Shown: in pieces, positions 41,366 to 49,352 of the stretch | How the letters are laid out: each line of letters opens with the position of its first letter | Numbering within the stretch: the stretch's first letter is position 1 | Source: Clostridia bacterium | GTDB lineage: Bacteria > Bacillota > Clostridia > Oscillospirales > CAG-272 | Length of the DNA stretch: 49,950 nt | Reading direction: 5' to 3' | Assembly: GCA_017412675.1 (NCBI GenBank) | Contig: JAFPWV010000213.1 | Coordinates: 1-49,950 of the forward strand | Position numbers and translations under genes: made by a program | The notes under the pieces: generated by a model | The model's input: the letters and a program-made list of their open reading frames with translations, nothing else | Database searches by the model: none | Told to the model about the DNA's origin: nothing

Positions 41366-41740
41366 TCATTCGATGGCGGCGACGGCTTCGATCTCGACGA
41401 GCACGCCCTTCGGGAGAGCCGAAACCTCGACGCAGGAGCGGGCGGGCTTCGAGGTGAAGTACTTCGCGTAGATCTCGTTGAAGACGCCGAAGTTCTTCAT
41501 ATCCGAGAGGAAGCAGGTAGTCTTGACGACCTTCGTGAAGTCGGTTCCGGCTTCCTCGAGGACGGCGCCGAGATTGGTGATGGCGCGCTCGGTCTGCGTG
41601 ACGATATCGTCCCCGTCAACGGCTCCCGTCGCCGGATCGAGCGGGATCTGACCGGAGGTATAGAGCAGATTGCCGACGGCGATGGCCTGCGAATACGGAC
41701 CGATGGCGGCGGGGGCTTTCTTCGTGTCGATGACGCGCAT
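41366..41740 (-). CDS. ridA: RidA-family enamine/imine deaminase
   Basis: A 124-residue YjgF/RidA trimeric enzyme that hydrolyses reactive 2-aminoacrylate and other enamines from PLP enzymes. Motifs: 'APAAIGPYSQAIAVGNLLYTSGQIPLDP' (9-36, in parts), 'ITNLGAVLEEAG' and the C-terminal 'PARSCVEVSALPKGVLVEIEAVA' with the active-site Arg. AGGAGG at about 41750 supports the start. It is followed by a strong terminator; the DUF624 gene lies 25 bp upstream on the same strand and may be co-transcribed. Confidence 0.95.
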   Translation of the reverse strand: MRVIDTKKAPAAIGPYSQAIAVGNLLYTSGQIPLDPATGAVDGDDIVTQTERAITNLGAVLEEAGTDFTKVVKTTCFLSDMKNFGVFNEIYAKYFTSKPARSCVEVSALPKGVLVEIEAVAAIE

Positions 41741-41765
41741 GGGGATCCTCCTTTTGCGGTTGAAA

Positions 41766-42779
41766 TCAGGTCTCGTTGTAATACGGATCGATCATGATCT
41801 CCTTGATCTTCGGATAGGCCCCGTACACGCCCATCATCATGAGGAAGGCGGGCAGGAGCACGAAGGGCACGATCACGCCGAGCGGGAAGTAGATGATGAG
41901 GAGCGCGTATTCCAGGGCCAGGGCGAGCAGCGTGCCGATCAGGACCATGACGTTGCGCTTGAGTCCGAGGACCGAGAAGTAGAGGGCGTTCTTGAACATC
42001 TTCGGCACCGTGATGTCGAAGGTGACGAGCATGAGGTAGAGATAGGGGCGCATGAGGAAGTAGAGCACGAGGAGCGCGCAGGAGAGGAAGAAGAGGATCG
42101 ACATCATCATGCTCGCGGAATAATTGAGCCGGAAGAAGGTGATGTCGTAGGCGAGGACGGCGACGATGCCGAGATCGAGGATCCCGACGATCAGCGCCTG
42201 CTTCCAGTTGCGGCGGATCGCCTCGAAGAAATCGGAGAGCATCATGACGGGCTTGCCGCGGAACATGTTGCGCAGGTTTCTCGTGAGTCCGGCGCGCACG
42301 GGCCCGTAGGTGAAGAACAAGAGGAACGCGAGCCCGAGCAGGATCTTGTCCGCCGTCGTGTGGACCGTGACCTCCGCCTGGCGTCCGTAGAGCGTCCAGA
42401 GCGCGGAGACGGCCGGAGAGTTGCGGAACAGCATCGCTCCTCTGAGCGGCGCGTAAACCGCGTAATACGGCGAGGTCGTGTGGATCGAGAAATACCCGCT
42501 CATCGCAAGGAGGAAGAAGAACACGGGGAAGTTGCCGAGGATGTAGATGATGTTCACCGTTAAGAGCTCGTTGATCTTCCGCCCAACGAGCTTGAAAAAG
42601 TTCGGGAGGGTCGGGTTGTCCGCGATCGGGATCTCGTCCCGGTCCACGCCTGCCCCGTCGGCATACGCGCGGTTGAAGAGGTTGAATCGCGGACGGTTCT
42701 GTTTCTTTTCCTCCTGCTCCCTCGCTTCGATCTCGTCGAGGGAGAGGGGTTCACGGTCTGGTTGACGGTTGTCCGGCAT
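41766..42779 (-). CDS. DUF624/YesL-like integral membrane protein
   Basis: A 337-residue membrane protein. The hydrophilic N-terminal 65 residues (Glu/Arg-rich, 'EEKKQNRPRFNLFNRAYADG') precede five or six transmembrane helices: 'LTVNIIYILGNFPVFFFLL', 'ILLGLAFLLFFTYGPVRAGLT', 'ALIVGILDLGIVAVLAYDI', 'MMMSILFFLSCALLVLYFL' and two near the C-terminus. The pattern matches DUF624 (YesL), often encoded with sugar ABC transporters and of unknown role. It is longer than typical YesL (about 210). AAAGGA eight bases upstream supports ATG 42779; frame continues upstream without a ribosome-binding site. Confidence 0.7.
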   Translation of the reverse strand: MPDNRQPDREPLSLDEIEAREQEEKKQNRPRFNLFNRAYADGAGVDRDEIPIADNPTLPNFFKLVGRKINELLTVNIIYILGNFPVFFFLLAMSGYFSIHTTSPYYAVYAPLRGAMLFRNSPAVSALWTLYGRQAEVTVHTTADKILLGLAFLLFFTYGPVRAGLTRNLRNMFRGKPVMMLSDFFEAIRRNWKQALIVGILDLGIVAVLAYDITFFRLNYSASMMMSILFFLSCALLVLYFLMRPYLYLMLVTFDITVPKMFKNALYFSVLGLKRNVMVLIGTLLALALEYALLIIYFPLGVIVPFVLLPAFLMMMGVYGAYPKIKEIMIDPYYNET

Positions 42780-42805
42780 GGCGGTGTCCTTTCGGAATAT
42801 ATCTG

Positions 42806-43279
42806 TCAGATCAGGGCGAGATCGATGAGGAAGTGCGCCCCGGCGAATACGAGGGAAGTTTTGAGGTGCTCCCGCGTGCCTCCTCCGGCCATGAGACCTG
42901 GATGCGCGGCTTGGCATTCCGCGGCGAGGGCGAGATAGACCAGCGCGGAGAGGATGGCGAGGGCGGCGGTCGTCACGGGCCGGATCCCCGCGAGCCGTTC
43001 CGATGTGAGGAAGGCGAGGAGGCAGCCGAGAGCCGCGCCGCGCCAGAAGCACCCGGCGATCAGGATCGGGCGGCAGAAGCGCGTGAAGGGGGAGAGCGCG
43101 GTGACGAGCAGCATGACCGTCATGGGCAGCTCCGCCGTGAGCATCTCGGGCACTCCGCGCGGCACGGAGAGGACCGTATAGACGGCGTCCGATGCACGGA
43201 ACAGCGCGAAGGCGGAGAGAAAGGCGGCGGCGAACGCCAGGCCGGGTTCTGCCCGGGTGAGAAGCGGATCGGGGCGCAT
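42806..43279 (-). CDS. Hypothetical multipass membrane protein
   Basis: A 157-residue protein with four or five hydrophobic segments ('LAFAAAFLSAFALF', 'MTVMLLVTALSPF', 'ILIAGCFWRGAALGCLLAFL', 'AALAILSALVYLALAAE', 'SLVFAGAHFLIDLAL'). Unrecognised, though the layout resembles spore- or transport-associated membrane proteins. The start at 43279 has GGAGG seven bases upstream; an alternative ATG at 43336 with GGAG five bases upstream would add 19 residues. It lies 26 bp before the DUF624 gene on the same strand, so they may be one unit. Confidence 0.6.
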   Translation of the reverse strand: MRPDPLLTRAEPGLAFAAAFLSAFALFRASDAVYTVLSVPRGVPEMLTAELPMTVMLLVTALSPFTRFCRPILIAGCFWRGAALGCLLAFLTSERLAGIRPVTTAALAILSALVYLALAAECQAAHPGLMAGGGTREHLKTSLVFAGAHFLIDLALI

Positions 43280-43407
43280 CGGGGGACCTCCGCGGGACGT
43301 TGGTACCCGATGATACGCGCGAAGGGCCCGCTTCATGCCTTCTCCATGAAGTTTACCATATCCCTGTGACGATTCCAAGGCGCGAAATGTTAATTCTGTC
43401 TGAACGC

Positions 43408-43436
43408 TTGCAATCCGGCGGGGAAAGGAGTATAAT
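43408..43436 (+). promoter_or_regulatory. Sigma-A promoter for the GNAT gene
   Basis: TTGCAA (43408-43413) and TATAAT (43431-43436), spacer 17 bp, 32 bp before the ATG at 43469. Confidence 0.78.
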
Positions 43437-43468
43437 GTCATCAAAACGACCGGGGAAGGAGACCGCGC

Positions 43469-44050
43469 ATGAATCACGACGAAATCACACGGCTGTTCCG
43501 CGATCCGCCCGTGCTCGAAACGACGCGCCTGACGCTGCGAAAGCTCCTCAGGCAGGACAGCCGGGACATGTACGACTACGCGTCGCGGCCGGAGGTGACG
43601 GAATACCTGCTCTGGCAGCCGCATGAATCGGAGGCGTACACCCGGCGGTATCTGAATTATCTCCAGTCCCGCTATCGGGCGGGCGATTTCCACGACTGGG
43701 CCGTCGTCCTCAGAGAAAACGGCCGGATGATCGGGACCTGCGGCTTTACCCGGTTCAATTACGAGGCCAATTCCGCGGAGATCGGGTATGTCCTGCATCC
43801 CGACGTCTGGGGACACGGCGTCGCCCCGGAAGCCGCGCGCGTTGTGATGCGCTTCGGTTTTCACGAGCTGAGGCTGCATCGGATCGAGGCGCGCTACATC
43901 CTCGGCAACGAGCGCAGCCGCCGCGTCATGGAGAAGCTCGGGATGCAGCCCGAAGGCGTCTCCCGCGAGGCGATGTATGTGAAGGGGAAGTATGTGTCGG
44001 TCGCGACGTGGGCGATCCTCGAGGAGGAGTACCACGGGCTCGGTGTGTGA
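43469..44050 (+). CDS. RimJ/RimL-type GNAT N-acetyltransferase
   Basis: A 193-residue acetyl-CoA-dependent acetyltransferase. Motifs of the GNAT_3 group: 'ETTRLTLRKLLRQDSRDMYDY' (17-37, in parts), 'EIGYVLHPDVWGHGVAPEAARVV' with the acetyl-CoA loop (about 104-126), and 'RIEARYILGNERSRRVMEKLGM' near 137-158. The protein class acetylates ribosomal protein N-termini, antibiotics or small amines; the target is unknown. Single-gene unit with its own promoter; GGAAGGAG lies before the ATG. Confidence 0.88.
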   Translation: MNHDEITRLFRDPPVLETTRLTLRKLLRQDSRDMYDYASRPEVTEYLLWQPHESEAYTRRYLNYLQSRYRAGDFHDWAVVLRENGRMIGTCGFTRFNYEANSAEIGYVLHPDVWGHGVAPEAARVVMRFGFHELRLHRIEARYILGNERSRRVMEKLGMQPEGVSREAMYVKGKYVSVATWAILEEEYHGLGV

Positions 44051-44055
44051 AAGGA

Positions 44056-44091
44056 TGAATTCAGCATTCAGAATTCGGAATGAAGAATGAA
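44056..44091 (+). repeat. AATTCAG heptad tract 6 (degenerate)
   Basis: GAATTCAGCATTCAGAATTCGGAATGAAGAATGAAG keeps seven-base spacing with substitutions, placed just after the GNAT stop codon. Confidence 0.7.
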
Positions 44092-44137
44092 GGTCGTGCG
44101 GCGGGAGGTTTTCCGGCAGCACGACCGTTTGTGATCT
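44091..44137. terminator. Possible bidirectional terminator between GNAT and ychF
   Basis: GGTCGTGC (44092-44099) pairs with GCACGACC (about 44120-44127), flanked by GTTTGTGATC on one side and, in the opposite direction, TTCATTCTTC. T-tracts are imperfect. Confidence 0.4.
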
Positions 44138-44156
44138 TGACGATATTCGGGATTGC

Positions 44157-45251
44157 TTACACGTTGAACCGGAAGAGCACCACGTCTCCGTCCGCAATGA
44201 CGTAATCCTTGCCTTCGCTGCGGACGAGGCCCTTTTCCTTCGCCGCGTTCATCGAGCCGCACGCGATCAGATCGTCGTAGGACACGATCTCCGCGCGGAT
44301 GAAGCCGCGCTCGAAGTCCGAGTGGATCTTGCCGGCGGCCTGCGGGGCTTTCGTCCCCTTCACGATCGTCCAGGCGCGGACTTCCTTCGGTCCGGCCGTC
44401 AGATAGCTGATGTAGCCGAGCAGGGAATAGCTCGCCTTGATGAGCCGGTCGAGACCGCTTTCCTCGATCCCGAGGTCCGAGAGGAACATCTTCTTTTCCT
44501 CCGGCTCGAGCTCCGCGATCTCCGCCTCGATGCCCGCGCAGACCGGGATCACCTCGGCGCCCTCCGCATCCGCAGCGGCTTTCAGGGCTTTGTACATTTC
44601 GTTGTCCCCGGAGACGCCGGCCGCCTCGTCCTCGCTCACGTTCGCCACATAGATGATCGGCTTCAGGGTCAGAAGGTTCAATTCGTCCGCGAGCGCTCTT
44701 TCGTCCTCGGTCAGCTCGAGCGAACGGGCGGTTTTTCCCTCGTTCAGCGCATCGAGGAGCTTTTCATAGACCGCGAGGTTCTCCGCGAGGGACTTGTCGC
44801 CCTTGAGCATCTTCTGCGTCTTCTCGATGCGCTTCTCGAGCACTTCGATGTCCGCGTAGATCAGTTCCATGTTGATCGTCTCGAGGTCCCGGATCGGATC
44901 GACGGTGCCGTCCACATGCACGATATCCCCGTCCTCGAAGCAGCGGAGCACATGGACCACCGCGTCAACGTCCCGGATGTGCGAGAGGAACTTGTTGCCG
45001 AGGCCCTCGCCCTTCGACGCGCCGCGCACGAGCCCTGCGATGTCGACGAATTCCACCGTCGCAGGGGTATAGAGCTGGGGATGGTACATTTCCGCGAGCA
45101 CGTCGAGCCGCTTGTCCGGCACCTGTACGACGCCGACGTTCGGGTCGATCGTGCAGAAGGGGTAGTTGGCGGAAGGCGCGCCGGCTCCGGTCAGCGCGTT
45201 GAAGAGCGTGCTCTTGCCGACGTTCGGCAGTCCGATGATTCCGAGTTTCAT
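44157..45251 (-). CDS. ychF: YchF/OLA1 Obg-like ATPase
   Basis: A 364-residue translation-associated P-loop ATPase. Walker A 'GLPNVGKST' (7-15), switch '[26 protein letters not shown]' (about 67-92, in parts), the base-recognition motif in degenerate form 'YVANVSEDE' (instead of NKxD, which explains ATP preference) and a C-terminal TGS domain ending 'VVLFRFNV'. It binds ribosomes and affects stress responses. Start at 45251 is the conserved MKLGIIG; the longer frame upstream overlaps the promoter at 45310. Confidence 0.96.
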   Translation of the reverse strand: MKLGIIGLPNVGKSTLFNALTGAGAPSANYPFCTIDPNVGVVQVPDKRLDVLAEMYHPQLYTPATVEFVDIAGLVRGASKGEGLGNKFLSHIRDVDAVVHVLRCFEDGDIVHVDGTVDPIRDLETINMELIYADIEVLEKRIEKTQKMLKGDKSLAENLAVYEKLLDALNEGKTARSLELTEDERALADELNLLTLKPIIYVANVSEDEAAGVSGDNEMYKALKAAADAEGAEVIPVCAGIEAEIAELEPEEKKMFLSDLGIEESGLDRLIKASYSLLGYISYLTAGPKEVRAWTIVKGTKAPQAAGKIHSDFERGFIRAEIVSYDDLIACGSMNAAKEKGLVRSEGKDYVIADGDVVLFRFNV

Positions 45252-45309
45252 GGGTGTATTTCCGTAGCCGCACGGCGGCGGCTCATCCTTTCGACCGTGA
45301 TCTTCCATC

Positions 45310-45338
45310 ATTATACCTTTTTTCGCTTCCGGATGCAA
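45310..45338 (-). promoter_or_regulatory. Sigma-A promoter for ychF
   Basis: Minus-strand TTGCAT (45333-45338) and TATAAT (45310-45315), spacer 17 bp. It is divergent from the promoter at 45526; the 330-bp gap between the two genes (45252-45581) shows nothing else beyond these promoters. Confidence 0.78.
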
Positions 45339-45525
45339 GGGCAGCGTCGGAAATTTCACGAATATTCTCCGCTTATTCACGCTCTGTCCAAAAAATCATC
45401 ATGCAAACAGCAATCCTTCACCCCTCCTTCACACAGTCATCACCCGTATGGTTTAAAATCATAACCGGGAAAAGGGATGGCGGAAAACAATTCCCGAAAC
45501 TATCGCTTCCTTTCAGAAAAAATCA

Positions 45526-45554
45526 TTGACAATTCCCGGAAAGTGTGGTATGAT
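45526..45554 (+). promoter_or_regulatory. Sigma-A promoter for the VTC-DUF4956 unit
   Basis: TTGACA (45526-45531) and TATGAT (45549-45554), spacer 17 bp, 27 bp before ATG 45582. Confidence 0.82.
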
Positions 45555-45581
45555 GTAAGAGCTATTATAAAGGAGGGTTCT

Positions 45582-46262
45582 ATGGTATCTGAAGCAAAAT
45601 ACAGGCACGAGTTCAAGTACTTCATCAATGCCTGGGACCGCGAACTGCTTTCAAGACGCCTCGGCACCGTCATGAAGAGAGACCCCCACACGGGTCCGGA
45701 CGGCACCTATGTCATCCGTTCACTCTACTTCGACAACTTCACCGACACGGCGTATTTTGAAAAGGTGAACGGAGCCAATCCGAGAGCAAAGTTCCGCATC
45801 CGGCTCTACAACGGCGACGACAGCTTCATCTGCCTCGAAAAAAAGGTGAAACGCGACGAGTTCACGCAGAAGCTGCAGGCGCGCATCACCCGGGAAGAGA
45901 CCGAAAAGATCATCCGCGGCGACATCGACTGGATGCTCGACGACGGACGCGGCCTCGTGGCAGAGCTCTATGCGCAGATGAAGGGGCTTCAGCTCAGACC
46001 GAAGACGCTCGTGGAATACACGCGGACGCCGTTCATTTATGAGCCCGCGGAGGTGCGCGTCACGCTCGACTGCGACATCCGCACGGGCATCTTCTCGGAC
46101 AATCTGTTCGACCCATTCCCCTGTGTCCCGACGGACAGCTTTGATGTGCTGGAGGTCAAGTACAACGAATTCCTGCCGGACATCATCCGCTATCTCATCA
46201 ATCCCCTCACCCGTTCCCGTCAGTCCTCGTCGAAATACGAGATCTGCCGCCAGTTCGGCTGA
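45582..46262 (+). CDS. VTC-domain polyphosphate polymerase-like protein
   Basis: A 226-residue protein with a full VTC tunnel domain: 'YRHEFKYFIN' (7-16), 'YVIRSLYFDN' (about 44), 'KFRIRLYNGDDSFICLEKKVKR' (about 67-88, in parts), 'LVEYTRTPFIYE' (about 145) and 'DVLEVKYNEFLPDIIR' (about 190). The Arg/Lys lining this barrel binds phosphate; relatives in yeast Vtc4 make polyphosphate. In bacteria the pair VTC and DUF4956 is common, often next to CotH-like kinases, which are absent here. GGAGG lies seven bases before the ATG. The DUF4956 gene follows after 60 bp. Confidence 0.88.
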   Translation: MVSEAKYRHEFKYFINAWDRELLSRRLGTVMKRDPHTGPDGTYVIRSLYFDNFTDTAYFEKVNGANPRAKFRIRLYNGDDSFICLEKKVKRDEFTQKLQARITREETEKIIRGDIDWMLDDGRGLVAELYAQMKGLQLRPKTLVEYTRTPFIYEPAEVRVTLDCDIRTGIFSDNLFDPFPCVPTDSFDVLEVKYNEFLPDIIRYLINPLTRSRQSSSKYEICRQFG

Positions 46263-46322
46263 TCGGACGACCCCCGGCTCAACCAACCACAAAAATCATT
46301 TTTCTGAAAGGAACCGATTCCC

Positions 46323-46994
46323 ATGTCATTCAACGATATCTTCAAAAACAGTTTTCTCGAGAAAGCTACCCAGTTCTCCGTCGTGGACACGGTGATCTCC
46401 ATCGTCCTCGCGTTCGCCATCGGCATGTTCATCTATTTCATCTATAAGAAGACCTACCAGGGCGTCATGTTCAACCGTCAGTTCGGCGTCTCCCTCGTCG
46501 CCCTGACCATGATCGCGACCTTCATCATCCTCGCCGTCACCTCGAACGTCGTTCTGTCGCTCGGCATGGTCGGCGCGCTCTCCATCGTCCGTTTCCGCTC
46601 CGCGATCAAGGATCCCCTGGACCTCGTCTTCCTGTTCTGGTCCGTCGGTGCCGGCATCGTTCTCGGCGCCTGCATGTACCCGCTCGCCGTGATCGGCTCC
46701 CTCATCGTCGGCCTGATCCTCTTCATCTTCGTGCGTGCGAAGGTTTCCGATTCCGACTACATCCTCGTTGTGGAATGCAAGGATGAAGCGGCGGAGAAGA
46801 GAGCGGAAGAGCTCATCAAGACGGATGTCAAGAAGTACTCCGTGAAGTCCAAGACCGTTGCCCGCGGCTACATCGAGGTTTCCTACGAAGTGCGCCTCAG
46901 CGGCAGCGACACCGAATTTGTCAATAAAGTATCCTCGGCGGACGGCATCGACAAGGCTGTTCTCGTCTCCTACAACGGCGATTATATGGCGTAA
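46323..46994 (+). CDS. DUF4956 membrane protein (VTC partner)
   Basis: A 223-residue protein with four hydrophobic helices in residues 20-140 ('VDTVISIVLAFAIGMFIYFIY', 'SLVALTMIATFIILAVTSNV', 'LDLVFLFWSVGAGIVLGACMY', 'LAVIGSLIVGLILFIFV', each shown in part) and a conserved 'GMVGALSIVRFRSAIKDPLDLVFLFW' loop core (about 81-106). The C-terminal 75 residues are soluble, alpha/beta. DUF4956 is routinely encoded with VTC-domain proteins and may form the membrane exit of a polyphosphate-related machine; this function is inferred. AAAGGAACC precedes the ATG. Confidence 0.88.
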   Translation: MSFNDIFKNSFLEKATQFSVVDTVISIVLAFAIGMFIYFIYKKTYQGVMFNRQFGVSLVALTMIATFIILAVTSNVVLSLGMVGALSIVRFRSAIKDPLDLVFLFWSVGAGIVLGACMYPLAVIGSLIVGLILFIFVRAKVSDSDYILVVECKDEAAEKRAEELIKTDVKKYSVKSKTVARGYIEVSYEVRLSGSDTEFVNKVSSADGIDKAVLVSYNGDYMA

Positions 46995-47061
46995 GCGGCC
47001 CGGACCGGATGCTGCGGAATCTGCGATATTGAATATTACATAAGATTGAGAGGTATTTCAA

Positions 47062-47754
47062 ATGGGAACAAAACTGCTTGTAATTGACGACGATCCCAAC
47101 ATCTGCGATCTGCTGCGTTATTTCTTTGAAAACGAAGGATACGAGGTCAAAACGGCCGGCGACGGCGTGGAAGGCATCAGCTTTTTCAAGATGTACGAGC
47201 CGGACCTCGTTCTGCTCGATCTGATGCTCCCGAAGAACAAGGACGGCAATCAGGTCTGCCGCGAGATCCGCGCGATCTCCTCGAAGCCTGTCATCATGAT
47301 CACCGCGAAGGACGAGGTCCTCGACAAGGTCGTGGGTCTCGAGCTCGGCGCGGACGACTATGTGGTCAAGCCCTTCGACATGAAGGAGCTCTCGGCGCGC
47401 GTCAAGGCGGTTCTCCGCCGCTATACGGCGCACGACAACCAGAGCGACGACGAGACGATCAAGTTCGAGAACATGGAGATCTCGAAGCAGAAGTACGAAC
47501 TCAAGCTCAACGGCAAGGCGGTGGACATCCCGCCGAAGGAGCTCGAGCTTCTCTACTTCCTCGCGTCGAACTTCAACCGTGTGTTCTCGCGCGACCAGCT
47601 CCTCGACAAGGTTTGGGGCTTCGACTATCTCGGCGACTCCCGCACGGTCGACGTGCACGTGAAGAGACTGCGCGAGAAGCTCGAAGGCGTCTCCGACAAG
47701 TGGACTCTCAAGACCGTCTGGGGCGTCGGCTACAAGTTTGAGCTGATTCAGTAA
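47062..47754 (+). CDS. OmpR/PhoB-family response regulator
   Basis: A 230-residue two-domain transcription factor. Receiver domain with acidic pocket 'IDDDPN' (8-13), phosphoacceptor Asp53 ('VLLDLMLP'), Thr/Lys switch residues in 'MITAKDE' and 'VVKPFD'; then a winged-helix DNA-binding domain with 'KELELLYFLASNFNRVFSRDQLL' and 'TVDVHVKRLREKL'. The kinase gene follows at 47847 on the same strand, forming a standard pair. GAGAGG precedes the ATG. Regulon unknown; nearness to the VTC pair hints at an envelope or phosphate signal, speculative. Confidence 0.95.
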   Translation: MGTKLLVIDDDPNICDLLRYFFENEGYEVKTAGDGVEGISFFKMYEPDLVLLDLMLPKNKDGNQVCREIRAISSKPVIMITAKDEVLDKVVGLELGADDYVVKPFDMKELSARVKAVLRRYTAHDNQSDDETIKFENMEISKQKYELKLNGKAVDIPPKELELLYFLASNFNRVFSRDQLLDKVWGFDYLGDSRTVDVHVKRLREKLEGVSDKWTLKTVWGVGYKFELIQ

Positions 47755-47770
47755 GAAATTCAGGACATGA

Positions 47771-47802
47771 TGCAGGGCGGCACAATACCGCCCTGTGTTC
47801 TG
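47771..47802 (+). other. Stem-loop between response regulator and kinase genes
   Basis: CAGGGCGG and CCGCCCTG (about 47774-47796) form an eight-pair stem with a seven-base loop, followed by TGTTCTGTC without a clean T-tract. It may reduce read-through so that kinase is made at a lower level than regulator. Confidence 0.5.
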
Positions 47803-47846
47803 TCAGGGCACTTTTTCAGAAAATTCGCGGCAAACGGATCGGAATC

Positions 47847-49352
47847 ATGTTTAAAAGCATTTTCGTAAAATACATTTCCGCGTTCATGCTCATCAACATC
47901 GTGAGCATCTTTCTCTCGACGTCGATCATCACCTCGCTCGTGAACATCTACGACGAGAACAACAAGACCCGGACCCTTGCGAACATCACCTACAACGCCT
48001 CCGACTTCATCGTGAAGGACTACAAGCAGAGCGGCGAGCTGGTCTTCAACGACTATCTCACCTCGAGCGTCGTCCTCCTCGAGCCCGTCCTCGACGCGAT
48101 GGTCGCGAGCTTCGACAACGTGACCTTGTACGTTGCGGACGGCATGGGGCGCGTGATGCTCGTCGGCGGCGCGGACAAGGCGGGGATCCTCGCGGACGGG
48201 GAACACATCTATCCCGAGGAGCTCAACGCGGTGGTCGCCGCGAACGAGCGGGTCTCGCGCTACGACACGATCGAAGGGTTCTTCGAGGAGAAGCACCGCA
48301 TCTATATCGCGCCGATCTCGACGACGGACGGCCGCGTGGTCGGATCCGTCATGGCGACGACGGCGAACACCGATATGGACGAGCTGCTTGAAGCGATGAT
48401 CAAGACGATCATCGTCTCGACGCTCTGGCTGATGCTCGCGGCGCTCATCGCGGTGTACTTCATCACCGAGCGCCTCGTTTCACCGCTGCGGTCGATGAGC
48501 CGGGCGGCCAAGGAATTTGCAAACGGCCATTTCGACGCGCGCGTGCCGGTCAGCGGCAACGACGAGGTGGCGGAGCTCGCGGTCGCGTTCAACAACATGG
48601 CGGCCACGCTCCAGCACAGCGAGGAGTCCAGACGGCTGTTCCTCGCCAATATCTCGCACGATCTGCGCACGCCGATGACGACGATCTCCGGCTTCATCGA
48701 CGCGATTCTGCAGGGGGTCATCCCGAAGGAAAAGATCCCGCATTACCTCGAAGTCATCCGCTCCGAGGTGCTGCGGCTGTCCCGGCTCGTGTCGTCGCTG
48801 CTCGATCTGACGAAGATCCAGGCGGGCGAGCGGAAGTTCACGATGGCGGCGGTCGATATCTGCGAGATGGCGCGGCAGATCATCATCTCGTCGGAACAGC
48901 GGCTCGAGGAGAAACAGCTCGACGTGCAGTTTGACGCGGACCGTGACAACATGTACGTCACGGCGGACCTCGACGCGATCCATCAGGTGCTCTATAACCT
49001 CTGCGACAACGCGATCAAGTTCTCGCGGCCCGGCGGGAAGTACGTCGTCGGGATCCATGACGCGGGGACGAAGATCGAGATCAGCGTTTACAACGAGGGC
49101 GACGGCATTTCCCCGGACGATCTGCCCTACGTCTTCGACCGTTTCTACAAGAGCGACAAGAGCCGCGGACTCGACAAGACCGGCGCGGGACTCGGGCTCT
49201 ATATTTCCCAGACGATCATCGAGGCGCACAACGAGAAGATCCGGGTGGAGAGCGAATACGGCAAGTGGTGCCGCTTCGTCTTTGCGCTCCCCAAGGCTGC
49301 CGCGCCGAAGTCCGAATCGAGGAACGACGACAAAAGAGAGGCCGTGAAATGA
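47847..49352 (+). CDS. Membrane sensor histidine kinase
   Basis: A 501-residue kinase. Two transmembrane helices (about 10-32 and 185-210) enclose an extracellular sensor domain of about 150 residues; then a HAMP linker ('SPLRSMSRAAKEFANGHFDARV', about 212-233, in parts), HisKA with His271 ('ANISHDLRTPM') and HATPase_c with N-box 'NLCDNAIKFS', G1 'DDLPYVFDRFYKSD' and G2 'GAGLGLYISQ'. It should phosphorylate the regulator encoded at 47062. Its stop overlaps the start of the RNA methyltransferase gene (ATGA). Confidence 0.95.
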   Translation: MFKSIFVKYISAFMLINIVSIFLSTSIITSLVNIYDENNKTRTLANITYNASDFIVKDYKQSGELVFNDYLTSSVVLLEPVLDAMVASFDNVTLYVADGMGRVMLVGGADKAGILADGEHIYPEELNAVVAANERVSRYDTIEGFFEEKHRIYIAPISTTDGRVVGSVMATTANTDMDELLEAMIKTIIVSTLWLMLAALIAVYFITERLVSPLRSMSRAAKEFANGHFDARVPVSGNDEVAELAVAFNNMAATLQHSEESRRLFLANISHDLRTPMTTISGFIDAILQGVIPKEKIPHYLEVIRSEVLRLSRLVSSLLDLTKIQAGERKFTMAAVDICEMARQIIISSEQRLEEKQLDVQFDADRDNMYVTADLDAIHQVLYNLCDNAIKFSRPGGKYVVGIHDAGTKIEISVYNEGDGISPDDLPYVFDRFYKSDKSRGLDKTGAGLGLYISQTIIEAHNEKIRVESEYGKWCRFVFALPKAAAPKSESRNDDKREAVK

